Counted from the first letter of the stretch, positions 16,832 to 25,986 are shown. The stretch is 42,508 bases of DNA from Actinokineospora enzanensis DSM 44649 (GCF_000374445.1 NZ_KB894448.1:1-42508), one strand, 5' to 3'. The notes: a model not told the origin generated them from the letters alone. Program-made: numbers and translations.

Positions 16832-17646
16832 CGCAACGCCCTCCGCTCGACCAGGCGCACGATCGCGTCGGTGGCCAGGCCGAGGGCGGCGTAGACCACC
16901 AGGCCGACCACGATCACGTCGGTGCGCAGGAACTCCCGGGCGTTGTTGATCAGGTAGCCGAGCCCGCTGCTCGCGTTCACCTGCTCCCCGACGATCAACG
17001 ACAACCACGCCACCCCGAGCGACTGCCGCAACCCCACCAGCGTGTTCGGCAACGCCGACGGCAACACAACGTGCACCAGGCGCTCGGTCCGGGTGTAGCC
17101 AAGCGCCACGGTCGCCTCGACCAGGTGGCTGTCCACGCCCCGGATCCCGGAATGCACGTTGAGGTAGAGCGGGAACGCCACCCCCAGCGCGACCAGGGCG
17201 ATCTTCGGCTCCTCGCCGATGCCGAACCAGAGGATGAACAGCGGGATCAACCCGAGGAACGGCAACGTCCGCAACATCTGCACCGGCGGATCGACCAGAT
17301 AGTCTCCCCACCGCGACAACCCGGCCACCACACCGAGCCCGAGCCCGATCGCCGCCCCGACGACGAACCCGACCCCGACCCGCGTGGTCGACACGACGAA
17401 CGCGTCGCCCAGCTCGCCGGTGCTCGCCAGCTGGACACCGGTCTGCAACACGGTCCACGGCGAACTCAACTTGTCCGGCGGCAACAACCCGCTCTCGCAG
17501 GCGAGCTGCCACAACACCACTATCGCAAGTGGACTAATCCACCGCCGCAAATCCGGCAGGCGGCTGGACTTTCTTCGTTCGGGCGGGGATTCGGTTTGCT
17601 CGACAACGTCGGCGCGTGCGGGTGCGCCCAGGGTGGAAACGGACAC
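16819..17646 (-). CDS. ssuC: Aliphatic sulfonate ABC transporter, permease
   Basis: A 275-residue permease with six predicted membrane helices (for example PLAIVVLWQLACESG, VGFVVGAAIGLGLGVVAGL, IPLFILWFGIG). The cytoplasmic EAA loop, the contact site for SsuB, reads EATVALGYTRTERLVHVVLPSALP. A roughly 30-residue hydrophilic N-terminus precedes the first helix. It is the first structural gene of the operon. The GTG start has AGGAG 8 nt upstream, and the HVDLRR-type leader ORF ends 70 nt upstream. Confidence 0.92.
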   Translation of the reverse strand: MSVSTLGAPARADVVEQTESPPERRKSSRLPDLRRWISPLAIVVLWQLACESGLLPPDKLSSPWTVLQTGVQLASTGELGDAFVVSTTRVGVGFVVGAAIGLGLGVVAGLSRWGDYLVDPPVQMLRTLPFLGLIPLFILWFGIGEEPKIALVALGVAFPLYLNVHSGIRGVDSHLVEATVALGYTRTERLVHVVLPSALPNTLVGLRQSLGVAWLSLIVGEQVNASSGLGYLINNAREFLRTDVIVVGLVVYAALGLATDAIVRLVERRALRWRA

Positions 17647-17716
17647 AGGGGTCTCCTGGGAGAAGAGGAAACGCGCACGGGATCACGGCGCGCGTCGGAG
17701 AGATGCGGTCGGGAAA

Positions 17717-17794
17717 TCAGACCGAACAGATCGCGCTGGCCTGCCGCCGCAGATCGACATGCAGGCGGTAGACCAGAACCGGACCACCATCCAT
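17717..17794 (-). CDS. Sulfur-operon leader peptide (HVDLRRxASAxC type)
   Basis: A 25-codon ORF, ATG to TGA, in the leader of ssuCBAD. Its C-terminal half reads HVDLRRQASAICSV. This matches the short 'putative leader peptide' family seen upstream of sulfur-acquisition genes in Streptomyces and relatives, which share H-V/I-D-L-x-R-x-A-S-A-x-C. It has one cysteine codon two codons before the penultimate position. The likely role is cis regulation, with cysteine or sulfur supply sensed by ribosome pausing near the Cys codon, as shown for Cys-rich leaders in mycobacteria. There is no Shine-Dalgarno, and a possible -10 (GACACT) lies just upstream, so it may be leaderless. It is far too short for standard gene callers. 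Confidence 0.8.
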   Translation of the reverse strand: MDGGPVLVYRLHVDLRRQASAICSV

Positions 17795-18197
17795 GCGAAA
17801 AGTGTCGAATTCCCACCCGCTCGACGTCAACGACCGGACACTCAATCCCGGATCATGGAAACCCGCACGCTGTTACATTTTCTCCCGCCACCCACCCCCT
17901 CGTCCCCGCCCGGCACCGTCCCCGACCTGGCAGCCGCACCGCCACCCCGGCACCGTGAGCGCTGCGGGACGGGCCACCAGCCGCTGGGCAGCATGGCCGA
18001 GCCGGACCCGCACAACTCACCACCAGGCAACCCCGCCCAAGGCAGGCCTCGCCCCAAGGCAACTCCCCCAGGCAGGCCCCGCCCCACCAGGGGGTGGGCC
18101 CACTAAAGACGAACGTAGGTGATCATCACCGCTGTCAATACCCCCCGACCGGCACCTGTGGACGAATCCGCCCCCTTGTGGACAACCCGGCCCAACC
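17795..18197. other. Intergenic region between the ssu leader and the antiporter gene
   Basis: About 400 bp with no convincing ORF. It contains the presumed ssu promoter just upstream of the leader, a C-rich tandem repeat block (18023-18086), a small stem (CCCACC/GGTGGG near 18083-18098) that could end the antiporter transcript, and a GGTGATCATCACC palindrome at 18117-18129. Confidence 0.6.
18023..18086. repeat. Four degenerate tandem repeats of about 15-16 bp
   Basis: Successive units read roughly CAGGCAACCCCGCCC, AAGGCAGGCCTCGCCCC, AAGGCAACTCCCCC and AGGCAGGCCCCGCCCC. Units alternate GGCAAC and GGCAGG, suggesting duplication of a 31-bp two-unit block (CAAGGCAGGCCTCGCCCC at 18038-18055 against CCAGGCAGGCCCCGCCCC at 18068-18085). 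No coding potential. Confidence 0.6.
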
Positions 18198-19742
18198 TCA
18201 CTCCCGCGACAGCGCCGCCTCCTCAAGATCCAGCTCCCGCTGCACCCGCCGCAGGATCTCGTCGTCGATCTCGCCCCGGTCCCGGGCCTGCACGAACACC
18301 ACCCGTTCCGCGTCCAGCATCTGCCGCCGCAACCGCCGGAACGCCGCCGCCGGGCTCTCCATCTCCTGCCGCCCCAACCGCTCCCACGCCGCGTTGCCCC
18401 GGTGCTCCGCGATAGCCCGCAGCCGTTCCGCCAGGTGCTCCGGGATGTCGCCCTCGTCCAGCAGCTCGTCCAGCCGGTTCACCGACGCCTGCGCCGCCGT
18501 GTTCTGCACCTGCGCCTCGGCCAGCACCCGCCCCTGCTCGTCATCCGACTGCACCCCGAGCCGCCGGATCAGCGTGGGCAGCGTCATCCCCTGGATCAGC
18601 AGCGTCCCCACCGTGATCACGAACGTCAGCAGCACCACCACGTCCCGCCCCGGCATGTTCTCCGGGATCGCCGCCGCCGCGGCCAGCGAGACCACGCCGC
18701 GCATGCCCGCCCAGGAGATCACCGTCAGCGACCGCCAGTCCGGTCGTGCCTCGCGCTTGCGGATGTGCGGCAGCAGCCAGCGCGTGAGGTGGGTCGTGGG
18801 GAAGATCCACGCGAACCGCACCACGATCACCGCCAGCAGGACCACGCCGGACGCGGCCAGCAACGCCCCATCCGGATGAGCCTCCGCGATCACGCTGCGC
18901 AGCTGCAGGCCGATCAACGCGAAGACCAGCGACTCCAGCAACACGTCCACCGCGCGCCACACCGCCGTCTCCTGCAAGCGCGTCGAGTACCCCGCCGCGG
19001 GCGCGTTGTGGCCCAGGTAAAGACCGGCGACCACCACCGCCAGAACACCGGACGTGTGCAGCTCCTCCGCCAGCAGGTAGGCCCCGAACGGCACAAGCAT
19101 CCCCAGCGCGCTCTCCAGGATGCCGTCACCCAGCCGCAGCCGGATCGCGTGCACCACCACACCCAGCACCAGCCCGATGGCGATTCCGCCCACCGATGTG
19201 ATCAACAGCGTGACCACGCCGTCCACCCAGGAGAACGCGGCCATGCCGGTCGCGGCCGCCAGTGCCACCCGGAACGCGGTCAACGCCGTCGCGTCATTGC
19301 CGAGGCTCTCGCCCGTGAGCAAGGTCATGCTCCGCCGCGGCAGGCCCAGCCTGCGTCCGATCGCGACCGCCGCGACCGCGTCCGGCGGCGCCACCACCGC
19401 GCCCAGCACCAGCGCCGACGCCAGCGGCAGCCCTGGCACGATCATGTGCGCGACCAGCCCGACCACCACCGTGGAGAACAGCACCAGCCCCACCGCGAGC
19501 ATCCCGATGGGCCGGATCTTCGCCTTGATGTCCAGGTAGGAGCTCTCCAGCGCGGCCGAGTACAGCAGCGGCGGCAGCACGAGCACCAGCACGAACTCGG
19601 GATCGAGGTGGAAATCGGGTAGTCCGGGCAGGTATGACACCCCCAACCCGATGGCGACCAGGAGCAACGGCGCGGGCCAGTCCAGTTTGCGGGCCGCCGC
19701 GGCCACCGCCAGAGATCCCGCCAGCAGCAGGAGTAGTTCCAC
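18198..19742 (-). CDS. CPA1-family Na+/H+ antiporter
   Basis: A 514-residue monovalent cation/proton antiporter (NhaP/NHE type) with about twelve membrane helices in the first 400 residues and a cytoplasmic helical tail of about 110 residues rich in Arg and Glu. CPA1 landmarks are present: LPPLLYSAALESS, GAVVAPPDAVAAVAIGRRLGLP, LLTGESLGNDATALTAFRVAL (the ion-site Asn-Asp) and SWAGMRGVVSLAAAAAIP. It exports Na+ in exchange for protons for pH and salt homeostasis. The GTG start is supported by GAGGAGG 6 nt upstream. The open frame extends further back over the divergent zinc finger gene, but that part is not membrane-like. Confidence 0.93.
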   Translation of the reverse strand: MELLLLLAGSLAVAAAARKLDWPAPLLLVAIGLGVSYLPGLPDFHLDPEFVLVLVLPPLLYSAALESSYLDIKAKIRPIGMLAVGLVLFSTVVVGLVAHMIVPGLPLASALVLGAVVAPPDAVAAVAIGRRLGLPRRSMTLLTGESLGNDATALTAFRVALAAATGMAAFSWVDGVVTLLITSVGGIAIGLVLGVVVHAIRLRLGDGILESALGMLVPFGAYLLAEELHTSGVLAVVVAGLYLGHNAPAAGYSTRLQETAVWRAVDVLLESLVFALIGLQLRSVIAEAHPDGALLAASGVVLLAVIVVRFAWIFPTTHLTRWLLPHIRKREARPDWRSLTVISWAGMRGVVSLAAAAAIPENMPGRDVVVLLTFVITVGTLLIQGMTLPTLIRRLGVQSDDEQGRVLAEAQVQNTAAQASVNRLDELLDEGDIPEHLAERLRAIAEHRGNAAWERLGRQEMESPAAAFRRLRRQMLDAERVVFVQARDRGEIDDEILRRVQRELDLEEAALSRE

Positions 19743-19807
19743 CCGAGCCTCCTCGTCGTCGTAGGCAAGGATTACCCACGCAACCTCCGGCGTGAAAGGA
19801 GTGGGCA

Positions 19808-20068
19808 ATGGCCTGCGAACACACCGAGACCCTGCCCGCCGACGTGGCCGTGGACGCCACCGACGAGTGCCGCGACTGCGTTGCCGAGGGCAACCGGTTC
19901 TGGGTCCACCTGCGGATGTGCCTGACCTGCGGGCACATCGCGTGCTGCGACTCCAGCCCGCGCAAGCACGCGACCGCGCACTACCAGCACAGCGAGCACC
20001 CGGTGATGCGCTCGTACGAACCGGGTGAGAACTGGCGCTGGTGCTACGTGGACAACCGGATCGTGTGA
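19808..20068 (+). CDS. UBP-type zinc finger protein
   Basis: An 86-residue protein consisting only of a ZnF-UBP domain. Candidate zinc ligands are C3/H4, C21/C24, C38/C41, H43, C46 and H54/H58/H61/H64, with the signature MCLTCGHIACCDSS and HATAHYQHSEHPVM. In eukaryotes this fold binds the free C-terminus of ubiquitin. In actinobacteria stand-alone copies are common, often beside cation/proton antiporter or redox genes, and their ligand is unknown. It diverges from the antiporter gene with 65 bp between starts. AAAGGA precedes the ATG. Confidence 0.9.
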   Translation: MACEHTETLPADVAVDATDECRDCVAEGNRFWVHLRMCLTCGHIACCDSSPRKHATAHYQHSEHPVMRSYEPGENWRWCYVDNRIV

Positions 20069-20074
20069 GCGGAC

Positions 20075-20112
20075 GCGGACGGGCCGTCACCATGCGGTGA
20101 CGGCCCGTCCGC
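20075..20112. terminator. Bidirectional terminator between zinc finger gene and GDPD
   Basis: A perfect 17-bp stem (arms 20075-20091 and 20096-20112) with the 4-nt loop ATGC, lying between convergent stop codons at 20068 and 20122. Confidence 0.88.
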
Positions 20113-20121
20113 GCGCCGGGG

Positions 20122-21252
20122 TCAACGACGCGGGAAGGTCTCCGCGCGCGAGGCGACCGCGATGTCCGAGTTGTCGGTGAACAGGCCGTCCACACCCGCC
20201 GCCCAGAACGCCGACAGCTCGCCGAACAGGTTGCCGTACTCCGCGGGCACGCTCGACGAGCGCAGGTTCGTCGGCAGGAAGTTGTTCTCCGCGCGGAAGG
20301 TGTACGGGTGCACCTTCAGACCCGCCGCGTGCGCATTGGCCACCAGCGGGCTCGGCTGCCCCAGGTTGCCCGCCGCGTCCCGCGGGATGACCTGGTTCTT
20401 GTCCGGCCCGATCCCGTCCGCGTACCGCGCCACCTCGCGCAGCCCGGCCGGGGTCAGCAGGTCCGCGTAGGTGCGCTTGTCACCGCGGTCGACGAAGTCG
20501 TACGGCGCGCCGGAGGCCGAGGTCAGCTGGATCAGCGGGACTCGCAGCTTGCCCTTGAACGCCTGGAGGTTGCCGACCTCGAAAGACTGTACGAACACCT
20601 TGGCGCCGGGCCGGTTGAGGCCGTTGCGGTTGAGCGCGTCGACCAGCTTCGGGTTCAGGTCGAGGCCGAGCTTGCGGAAGTACGTCGGGTGCTTGGTCTC
20701 GGGGTAGATGCCGATGTCGCGGCCCAGTTCGCGGGACAGGCGCCTGCTGAGGTCGATGACCTCCTGGAAGGTCGGCACCTCGTAACGGCCGTTGTAGATC
20801 GTGTTGCGCTGGCGGATGTCCGGGATGCGCTCCACGGCCCGCAGGGTCTTCAGCTCGGCGAGGGTGAAGTCCTCGGTCCACCAGCCGGTGACGTTCACAC
20901 CGTCCAGCACCTTGGTCTTCTTCCGATCGGCGAACTCGGTGTGCTTCGCCACGTCCGTCGTGCCGCCGATCTCCGGCTCGTGCCGGGCGACCAGCACGCC
21001 GTCCTTGGTGGAGACCAGGTCCGGCTCGATGTAGTCGGCACCCATGCGGGCAGCCAGCTCATAGCTGGCCAGGGTGTGCTCGGGGCGGTAGCCGGAGGCC
21101 CCGCGATGGCCGATGACCAGCGGCTGGGCGCTGTGCCCGCCGCCGTGCCGGTCGTCGACCTGCTCCGGGCCTGCGCTGGCGGTGCTCATGGTGGCAACGC
21201 CTAGCAGGGCCACGGCGGAGACGGCAACACCGACCCTCCGGATAGCCTGCAT
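20122..21252 (-). CDS. Secreted glycerophosphodiester phosphodiesterase
   Basis: A 376-residue exported GDPD (GlpQ-like) that hydrolyses glycerophosphodiesters from phospholipid or teichoic-acid breakdown to glycerol-3-phosphate and an alcohol. The N-terminus [27 protein letters not shown] is a signal peptide. The TIM-barrel active site is intact: [12 protein letters not shown] (catalytic His and Arg, then Glu-His), the metal ligands in [22 protein letters not shown] (Glu-x-Asp, second catalytic His), and ETKHPTYF further on. A subdomain insertion ([19 protein letters not shown]) is usual for GlpQ forms. GAGGAGG precedes the ATG. Confidence 0.93.
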   Translation of the reverse strand: MQAIRRVGVAVSAVALLGVATMSTASAGPEQVDDRHGGGHSAQPLVIGHRGASGYRPEHTLASYELAARMGADYIEPDLVSTKDGVLVARHEPEIGGTTDVAKHTEFADRKKTKVLDGVNVTGWWTEDFTLAELKTLRAVERIPDIRQRNTIYNGRYEVPTFQEVIDLSRRLSRELGRDIGIYPETKHPTYFRKLGLDLNPKLVDALNRNGLNRPGAKVFVQSFEVGNLQAFKGKLRVPLIQLTSASGAPYDFVDRGDKRTYADLLTPAGLREVARYADGIGPDKNQVIPRDAAGNLGQPSPLVANAHAAGLKVHPYTFRAENNFLPTNLRSSSVPAEYGNLFGELSAFWAAGVDGLFTDNSDIAVASRAETFPRR

Positions 21253-21515
21253 GGTTCCTCCTCGTGCTCGGTCACCCTCGTGACCGGGCCACCCTCGCCG
21301 CGGGCCGCGAAATCGGAACCACCCCGCGGCGACCGGCCGCCGACGTGCGGATGAACGCCCGGGTGCGCACTCGGTCACCGTCCGTAAACGATCTTGGGGC
21401 GACCCGATCCGGTCCCGCTGACCACGGCCAGGCAGGCGGTAGTTGTCGATCTTCCCGGGCGGGCGTTGTGGGCTGGTTGCCGGTTCCGCGCGGCGGGCCT
21501 CTAGGCTCGACGACC

Positions 21516-22784
21516 GTGCGAGTCCTGGTTATCGGTTCCGGCGCCCGTGAACACGCCCTGGTCCTGGCCTTGTCCAAGGACCCCGAGGTGGTCGCGCTGG
21601 CCTGCGCCCCGGGCAACGCGGGGACCGCCGCGCTCGCCGAGTCCTACGGCGTGGAGGCCGCCGACCGCGATTCCGTGGTCGAGCTGGCCACCCGCTGGCA
21701 GGCCGACTTGGTCGTCATCGGGCCCGAGGGCCCGTTGGTCGCCGGGGTCGCGGACGCGGTGCGCGGCGCGGGCATCGCCTGCTTCGGCCCAGGTGCCGAG
21801 GCCGCCCGCATCGAGGGCTCCAAGTCCTTCGCCAAGGACGTGATGACCGCCGCGGGCGTGCCGACCGCGCACAGCGAGATCGTGGACAACCCGGCCCGCC
21901 TGGACGCCGCCCTGGCCCGCTTCGGCCCCACCTGGGTGGTCAAGGACGACGGCCTGGCCGCGGGCAAGGGCGTGGTCGTCACCGCCGACCTGCCGACCGC
22001 CCGCGCGCACGCCATGACCCTGCTGGACGGCGGCCACCCGGTCCTGCTGGAGAGCTACCTCGACGGCCCCGAGGTCTCCCTGTTCTGCGTGGTCGACGCG
22101 ACCGGCACGGTCATCCCCCTCATTCCCGCCCAGGACTTCAAACGCGTCGGCGACGGCGACGCGGGCCCCAACACCGGCGGCATGGGCGCCTATGCCCCGC
22201 TCCCCTGGGCCCCCGACGGCTTGGTCGACGACATCGTGACGCGGATCATCCGCCCGGTCGTCACCGAGATGGCCCACCGCGGCACCCCGTTCTCCGGCCT
22301 CCTCTACTGCGGCCTCGCGCTGACCAGCAACGGCCCCGAGGTCATCGAGTTCAACTGCCGCTTCGGCGACCCGGAGACCGAATCCGTCCTCGCCCTTCTC
22401 CGCAGCCCCCTCTCCCGCCTCCTCCACGCCGCCGCCAACGGCACCCTTGCTGGCCACCCACCCCTGGACTGGGCCGAGGGCTACGCGGTCACGGTCGTCG
22501 TCGCCGCCGACAACTACCCCGGCCGCCCCCGCACCGGCGACACCATCACCGGCGCCGAAGCCGACGGCGTCCTACACGCTGGCACCCGCCGCCGCGACGA
22601 CGGCGCCCTCGTCTCCGCGGGCGGCCGAGTCCTCGCCATCGTCGGCACCGGCGACGACCTGTCCACCGCCCGAGCCGACGCATACCGCAAGGTCGACGCC
22701 ATCCACCTGGCCGGTTCGCACCACCGCACCGACATCGCCCTCCGCGCCCTCAACGGCGAAATCGCCCTCCCCGCGCACCACTAG
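21516..22784 (+). CDS. purD: Phosphoribosylamine-glycine ligase (GAR synthetase)
   Basis: ATP-grasp enzyme for the second step of de novo purine synthesis (5-phosphoribosylamine plus glycine plus ATP to GAR). The 422-residue length is standard. The N-terminal loop [11 protein letters not shown], the ATP-grasp P-loop region ([13 protein letters not shown]), the LEEF-equivalent [20 protein letters not shown] and the metal-site [15 protein letters not shown] are all present. The GTG start is supported by a leaderless layout: TAGGCT at 21502-21507, 8 nt, then GTG, with no Shine-Dalgarno. The longer open frame upstream lacks family similarity. Confidence 0.96.
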   Translation: MRVLVIGSGAREHALVLALSKDPEVVALACAPGNAGTAALAESYGVEAADRDSVVELATRWQADLVVIGPEGPLVAGVADAVRGAGIACFGPGAEAARIEGSKSFAKDVMTAAGVPTAHSEIVDNPARLDAALARFGPTWVVKDDGLAAGKGVVVTADLPTARAHAMTLLDGGHPVLLESYLDGPEVSLFCVVDATGTVIPLIPAQDFKRVGDGDAGPNTGGMGAYAPLPWAPDGLVDDIVTRIIRPVVTEMAHRGTPFSGLLYCGLALTSNGPEVIEFNCRFGDPETESVLALLRSPLSRLLHAAANGTLAGHPPLDWAEGYAVTVVVAADNYPGRPRTGDTITGAEADGVLHAGTRRRDDGALVSAGGRVLAIVGTGDDLSTARADAYRKVDAIHLAGSHHRTDIALRALNGEIALPAHH

Positions 22785-22874
22785 TTTCCCGAACCCGGGT
22801 TGGCACCCCCGGCACGTTGGTAGCCTCGTCCCCGAGACCTCACCGTCACGATGCGTACTCGGGGGTGCCACTCA

Positions 22875-23294
22875 ATGAACGCAGGCCCGTCCTCTGGCGG
22901 CATCTTCAGCGCGATCGGCCGGACCCTCGCCGAGGTGGGCGAGTCGATCGCCCGTGCCACCCCGCCTGCTGGCGGGCATTTCGTGGTGAGCAAGGACAAC
23001 GTCCTCGCCGCGGTGAAGATCATCCAAAGCAGCGCGGACGCGCTCCGGAACGACGTCGAGCAGGCCACCGCGGACCTCACCGTGGTGCCGCCGGGCGATG
23101 ACGATGTGAGCGGCCAGATGACCGATGCCTGGAACGCCCGGCTCAGCGGAGATCCGGATTCGTACCGGGAGCGGATCCAGCTGTACATCGATGGCCTGCA
23201 CAACCTGATCACCCAACTGACCGCCAGTGCCAAGCAGTACGGCTACACCGAGGACGACATCTTCCATGCGCTCAACGGTGGCGCGCGTGGGTAA
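22875..23294 (+). CDS. PE/WXG100-like protein at the head of an ESX-associated module
   Basis: A 139-residue, mostly helical protein. Residues 1-35 are Gly/Ser/Ala-rich. From KDNVLAAVKIIQSSADALRNDVEQA it looks like the first helix of a helical hairpin, followed by the turn TDAWNARLSGDPDSYRERIQLYIDGLHNLITQLTASAKQY with a W-N-x-x-L-x-G variant of the WXG turn. That and its position ahead of DUF3558, PPE-like and EspG genes suggest a type VII secretion partner or substrate. No signal peptide. A likely promoter is TAGCCT at 22821-22826. The ribosome binding site is weak. Confidence 0.65.
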   Translation: MNAGPSSGGIFSAIGRTLAEVGESIARATPPAGGHFVVSKDNVLAAVKIIQSSADALRNDVEQATADLTVVPPGDDDVSGQMTDAWNARLSGDPDSYRERIQLYIDGLHNLITQLTASAKQYGYTEDDIFHALNGGARG

Positions 23295-23940
23295 GCGCGG
23301 TCTGTTGTTCCTGGCCGCCGCATTGGTGCTGTCGACGACGGCCTGTACGACGACCGACCCGGGCCGGGCAACGGAGGTGGGCGGGGTCGGGACCACCGAG
23401 CAAGGCTCGGACGTGACTTCCACCAAGAAGTCGAGACCGTCGTCCTCGCCGCCTTCGGTATCCATCCCGCCACGTCCGAAAGAGTTGCGGATCGACAGTG
23501 TCGACCCCTGCACCCTGTACACCCAGGACCAGTTGGCCCAGCTCAAGGTGAGCCGCTCGCCCCGGCCGCGTACCGGTGACAACGAGGTCTTCAAGGGTGC
23601 CAAGGAGTGTGTCTTCGACGTCAACGGGCAGGGGACCGACACCGACTACGATTACGCCCTCATCCTGGTGACGAACGGCGGCATCGAGGATTGGCTGACC
23701 GGAAAGCGCAATGTCGACGCCACACTGGTGTCGGTCAACGGATACGCGGCAGCGCGCTACTACCTGCGTGGCGGTACGCAGACCAATGCTTTCGACTGCA
23801 ATATCGCTGTCGATGTCGCCAAGGGCCAGCAGCTCCTGATCACCATGACTGTGCTTCGCCGGGGTACTTACTCGTTGGACCAGATGTGCGACATGGGCGC
23901 GCAGGCCGCGGGGCTTGCGGTCACCACGTTGTCTAGGTGA
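23266..23940 (+). CDS. DUF3558 family lipoprotein
   Basis: A 224-residue predicted lipoprotein. The signal peptide VGKRGLLFLAAALVLSTTAC ends in a lipobox with Cys27, followed by a Ser/Thr/Pro-rich linker and a DUF3558 domain (DPCTLYTQDQLAQL, then KECVFDVNGQ and a C-terminal MCDMGAQAAGLAVTTL). Cysteines in DPC, ECV, DCN and MCD are typical of the family and should form two disulfides. DUF3558 lipoproteins recur beside ESX-associated genes in Pseudonocardiaceae, with unknown function. Start choice is uncertain: the ATG overlaps the previous gene by 29 nt, while in-frame GTGs at 23278 and 23287 would also leave a full signal peptide. Confidence 0.85.
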   Translation: MRSTVARVGKRGLLFLAAALVLSTTACTTTDPGRATEVGGVGTTEQGSDVTSTKKSRPSSSPPSVSIPPRPKELRIDSVDPCTLYTQDQLAQLKVSRSPRPRTGDNEVFKGAKECVFDVNGQGTDTDYDYALILVTNGGIEDWLTGKRNVDATLVSVNGYAAARYYLRGGTQTNAFDCNIAVDVAKGQQLLITMTVLRRGTYSLDQMCDMGAQAAGLAVTTLSR

Positions 23941-23950
23941 GGGGCTTGCG

Positions 23951-25219
23951 ATGACAGGGCTGGGTGATCTGCGGTTCGAGGGCTACGGCTATGAGGAGCT
24001 GGCGGAGCAACTCGACCTGCTCCGTGGTGGTCCCGGAGCCGAGAGCCTGCACCGGGCAGTGACCGCGTTGCTGCGTATCGCCAAGGGGCTTGCTCAGATC
24101 GACCACGATCTTCGCCAGCAGCTCATGTCGATCGGCGTGTATTGGGAGGGCGCGGCCGCGGACCAAGGGGTACAGGCGACGCAGAACGCCAGTGTCTTCG
24201 CGTCGGACGCGGTGCCCAACGTGGCCCAGTCCGCCGGTGGCGTGAGCCAGCAGGGCGACAGCTTCTCGACCACCCGCAATGCCGCACCGGACGGGCAGGA
24301 CCTCCGGGGCGCGACCCAGACGACCTTCGTGGACCGGACTCTCGGCGCCTTCGGCCTCACCACCGACCACGCCGCCGAGGTCGAACGGACCCGTGCCGCA
24401 CATCAGCAGGCAGCGGCAGCGATGAACAACTACGCGCGAGGCAGCCAGAGCGCGCTGAACAACTTCCAGGCGTTGCCCATCCCGCCGGGCCTCAACCTGG
24501 TCTCGCAGTCCACGACTCCTCAGGGTGTGACGTCTCCGGGAAGTGTCACCACCGGTCAGAGCGCCTACACCCCAGGCGGCAGCACCGGCGGCTTCGGCAT
24601 GCCCGGCGCTGTCACCACCGGCCCCGGCGGCCAGGTCGGCTCCTTCTCCGGCACCCCGGGCGTAGGCGGTTTCTCCCCCGTCGAAGGCGGCCTCCAACCG
24701 GGAACCCCCGGCACCCCAGGCGTTCCCGGCATTCCGGGCACTCCCGTCGGCGGTCGCGTGTCCGGCGTAGGCCCGGTCGTCCCAGGCTTCCCGGGCATGC
24801 CGAACTCCGTGTCCGGTATGAACGGCATCCGCCCCGGTTTCCCTGGTGGTCTCATGGGTGACATCGCAGCCGTGGCCGGGATCGCGGGTGCGGGTGGCGC
24901 GGGTGCGGCGGCCGGTGCGAGCCTGGAGAAGGACCGGCTGGTTCGTGGCGGCAAGGGCGCAGTCGAGGGCTCGGAGGCGAGCCGACGGATGAGTGCGTTG
25001 GCCGAGGCGCCGGAGGAGCAGGCGCGGGCGGCAAGGAATGCGGAGCGGTTGGCCGGAGGGAAGGCTGGGCGGTCGTCGTCGTTGATGCAGCCCGCGGCCG
25101 GGGCCGGGGTGAACGGCGAAGAGGACGATGAGCACGTGCGCAAGTACGGCATCGACTCCGAGGACGTGTTCGGCGACGAGCGGCTCGTGGTGGCTCCCGT
25201 GCTCGGTGAAGACGACTAA
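23951..25219 (+). CDS. PPE-like ESX substrate with collagen-like Gly/Pro tail
   Basis: A 422-residue protein. The N-terminal 180 residues are alpha-helical with the GVYWEGAAA turn (W65-E66-G67), as in PPE/WXG100 superfamily proteins. Residues about 180-300 are a low-complexity Gly/Pro/Thr/Ser region with a collagen-like run (PGTPGTPGVPGIPGTP). The next segment, DIAAVAGIAGAGGAGAAAGAS, is hydrophobic, and the acidic C-terminus ends in GEDD. The layout (PPE-like gene directly before an espG gene) suggests it is an EspG client secreted by an ESX system. GAGGGG precedes the ATG 10 nt after the DUF3558 stop. Confidence 0.75.
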   Translation: MTGLGDLRFEGYGYEELAEQLDLLRGGPGAESLHRAVTALLRIAKGLAQIDHDLRQQLMSIGVYWEGAAADQGVQATQNASVFASDAVPNVAQSAGGVSQQGDSFSTTRNAAPDGQDLRGATQTTFVDRTLGAFGLTTDHAAEVERTRAAHQQAAAAMNNYARGSQSALNNFQALPIPPGLNLVSQSTTPQGVTSPGSVTTGQSAYTPGGSTGGFGMPGAVTTGPGGQVGSFSGTPGVGGFSPVEGGLQPGTPGTPGVPGIPGTPVGGRVSGVGPVVPGFPGMPNSVSGMNGIRPGFPGGLMGDIAAVAGIAGAGGAGAAAGASLEKDRLVRGGKGAVEGSEASRRMSALAEAPEEQARAARNAERLAGGKAGRSSSLMQPAAGAGVNGEEDDEHVRKYGIDSEDVFGDERLVVAPVLGEDD

Positions 25220-25221
25220 CG

Positions 25222-25986
25222 TTGTCCAGCAGCATTGTCCTGTCCGCCCTTGAGTTCGACGTGCTGTGGGAGTCCGAGCGGCTGCCGATGAAGCACGTCG
25301 TGCTCGATGTCCCCAGCCCAGGCAAGACGCACACCGAGCGGGCCGAGCTGGTGGCGGGCGCGTTCGCGGAGTTGGAGCGGCGTGGGCTGGCGTCCGGTGG
25401 GCGGGCCGTGCCGGAGCTGGCCGACCGGTTGAGCCTGTTCGCGCACGCTCAGATGAGCATCGATAGCTGGGTGTGGACGGACCGCGAGATCCGCGCGTTG
25501 GCCGTGGCCTCCGGTGACCAGGCGGGTTTGGCCGTGGTCGATGCAGGCCAGGTCTGGCTCATCGCGGCGCGCGCGACCGCGCTCGCGGAGGCGGCGGTGT
25601 CGGTCGCCGGTGAGGCGCCCGCGGGTCCGGGGCGTTCTGTGAGCTTGCCCACCGATCTGCTGTTGGACGCGGACAAGCGGTCGGCGGGCGAGCCGCAGAA
25701 CATGATCACCCCGCTGCACCAGGGTGGGGCGCCGCTCTACGACGCGCAGACCGTGGCGTCGATGGTGGCCGGGTTGGCGGTGCGTGGTCAGTTCGGGGTG
25801 GAGCGGCTCGGGCGGGGCCAACGGCGGCAACGCGCGGGCAGGGTGGTGTGCTTCCACGACACTGACCGCGGCCGTTACGTCTACCTGGCGCGGCCGAGCA
25901 ATGACGGTCGCCTGTGGAGCACGCTCGCGCCCGCCGACAATGCCCGAATTGCCAGTTGCGTGTGGGAATTGCTGGACGAGGTGTGA
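25222..25986 (+). CDS. ESX secretion-associated EspG-like chaperone
   Basis: A 254-residue cytoplasmic protein matching the EspG family, which in mycobacteria binds the helical tip of PE-PPE pairs and hands them to the ESX machine. Recognisable parts are the N-terminal LSALEFDVLWE strand/helix, the central WVWTDREIRALAVASGDQAGLAVV and the C-terminal GRYVYLARPSNDGRLWSTLAPADN. It begins with a TTG two nt after the PPE-like stop and is probably coupled. Assignment is by overall pattern, so EspG-like is safer than a specific subtype. Confidence 0.82.
   Translation: MSSSIVLSALEFDVLWESERLPMKHVVLDVPSPGKTHTERAELVAGAFAELERRGLASGGRAVPELADRLSLFAHAQMSIDSWVWTDREIRALAVASGDQAGLAVVDAGQVWLIAARATALAEAAVSVAGEAPAGPGRSVSLPTDLLLDADKRSAGEPQNMITPLHQGGAPLYDAQTVASMVAGLAVRGQFGVERLGRGQRRQRAGRVVCFHDTDRGRYVYLARPSNDGRLWSTLAPADNARIASCVWELLDEV

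Noticed and set aside
24590..24760. Repetitive Gly/Pro-coding DNA that could look like a repeat array or CRISPR
   Set aside because: It is in frame within the PPE-like gene and encodes a collagen-like linker. There are no constant repeats with unique spacers, and no CRISPR array is seen anywhere in the window.
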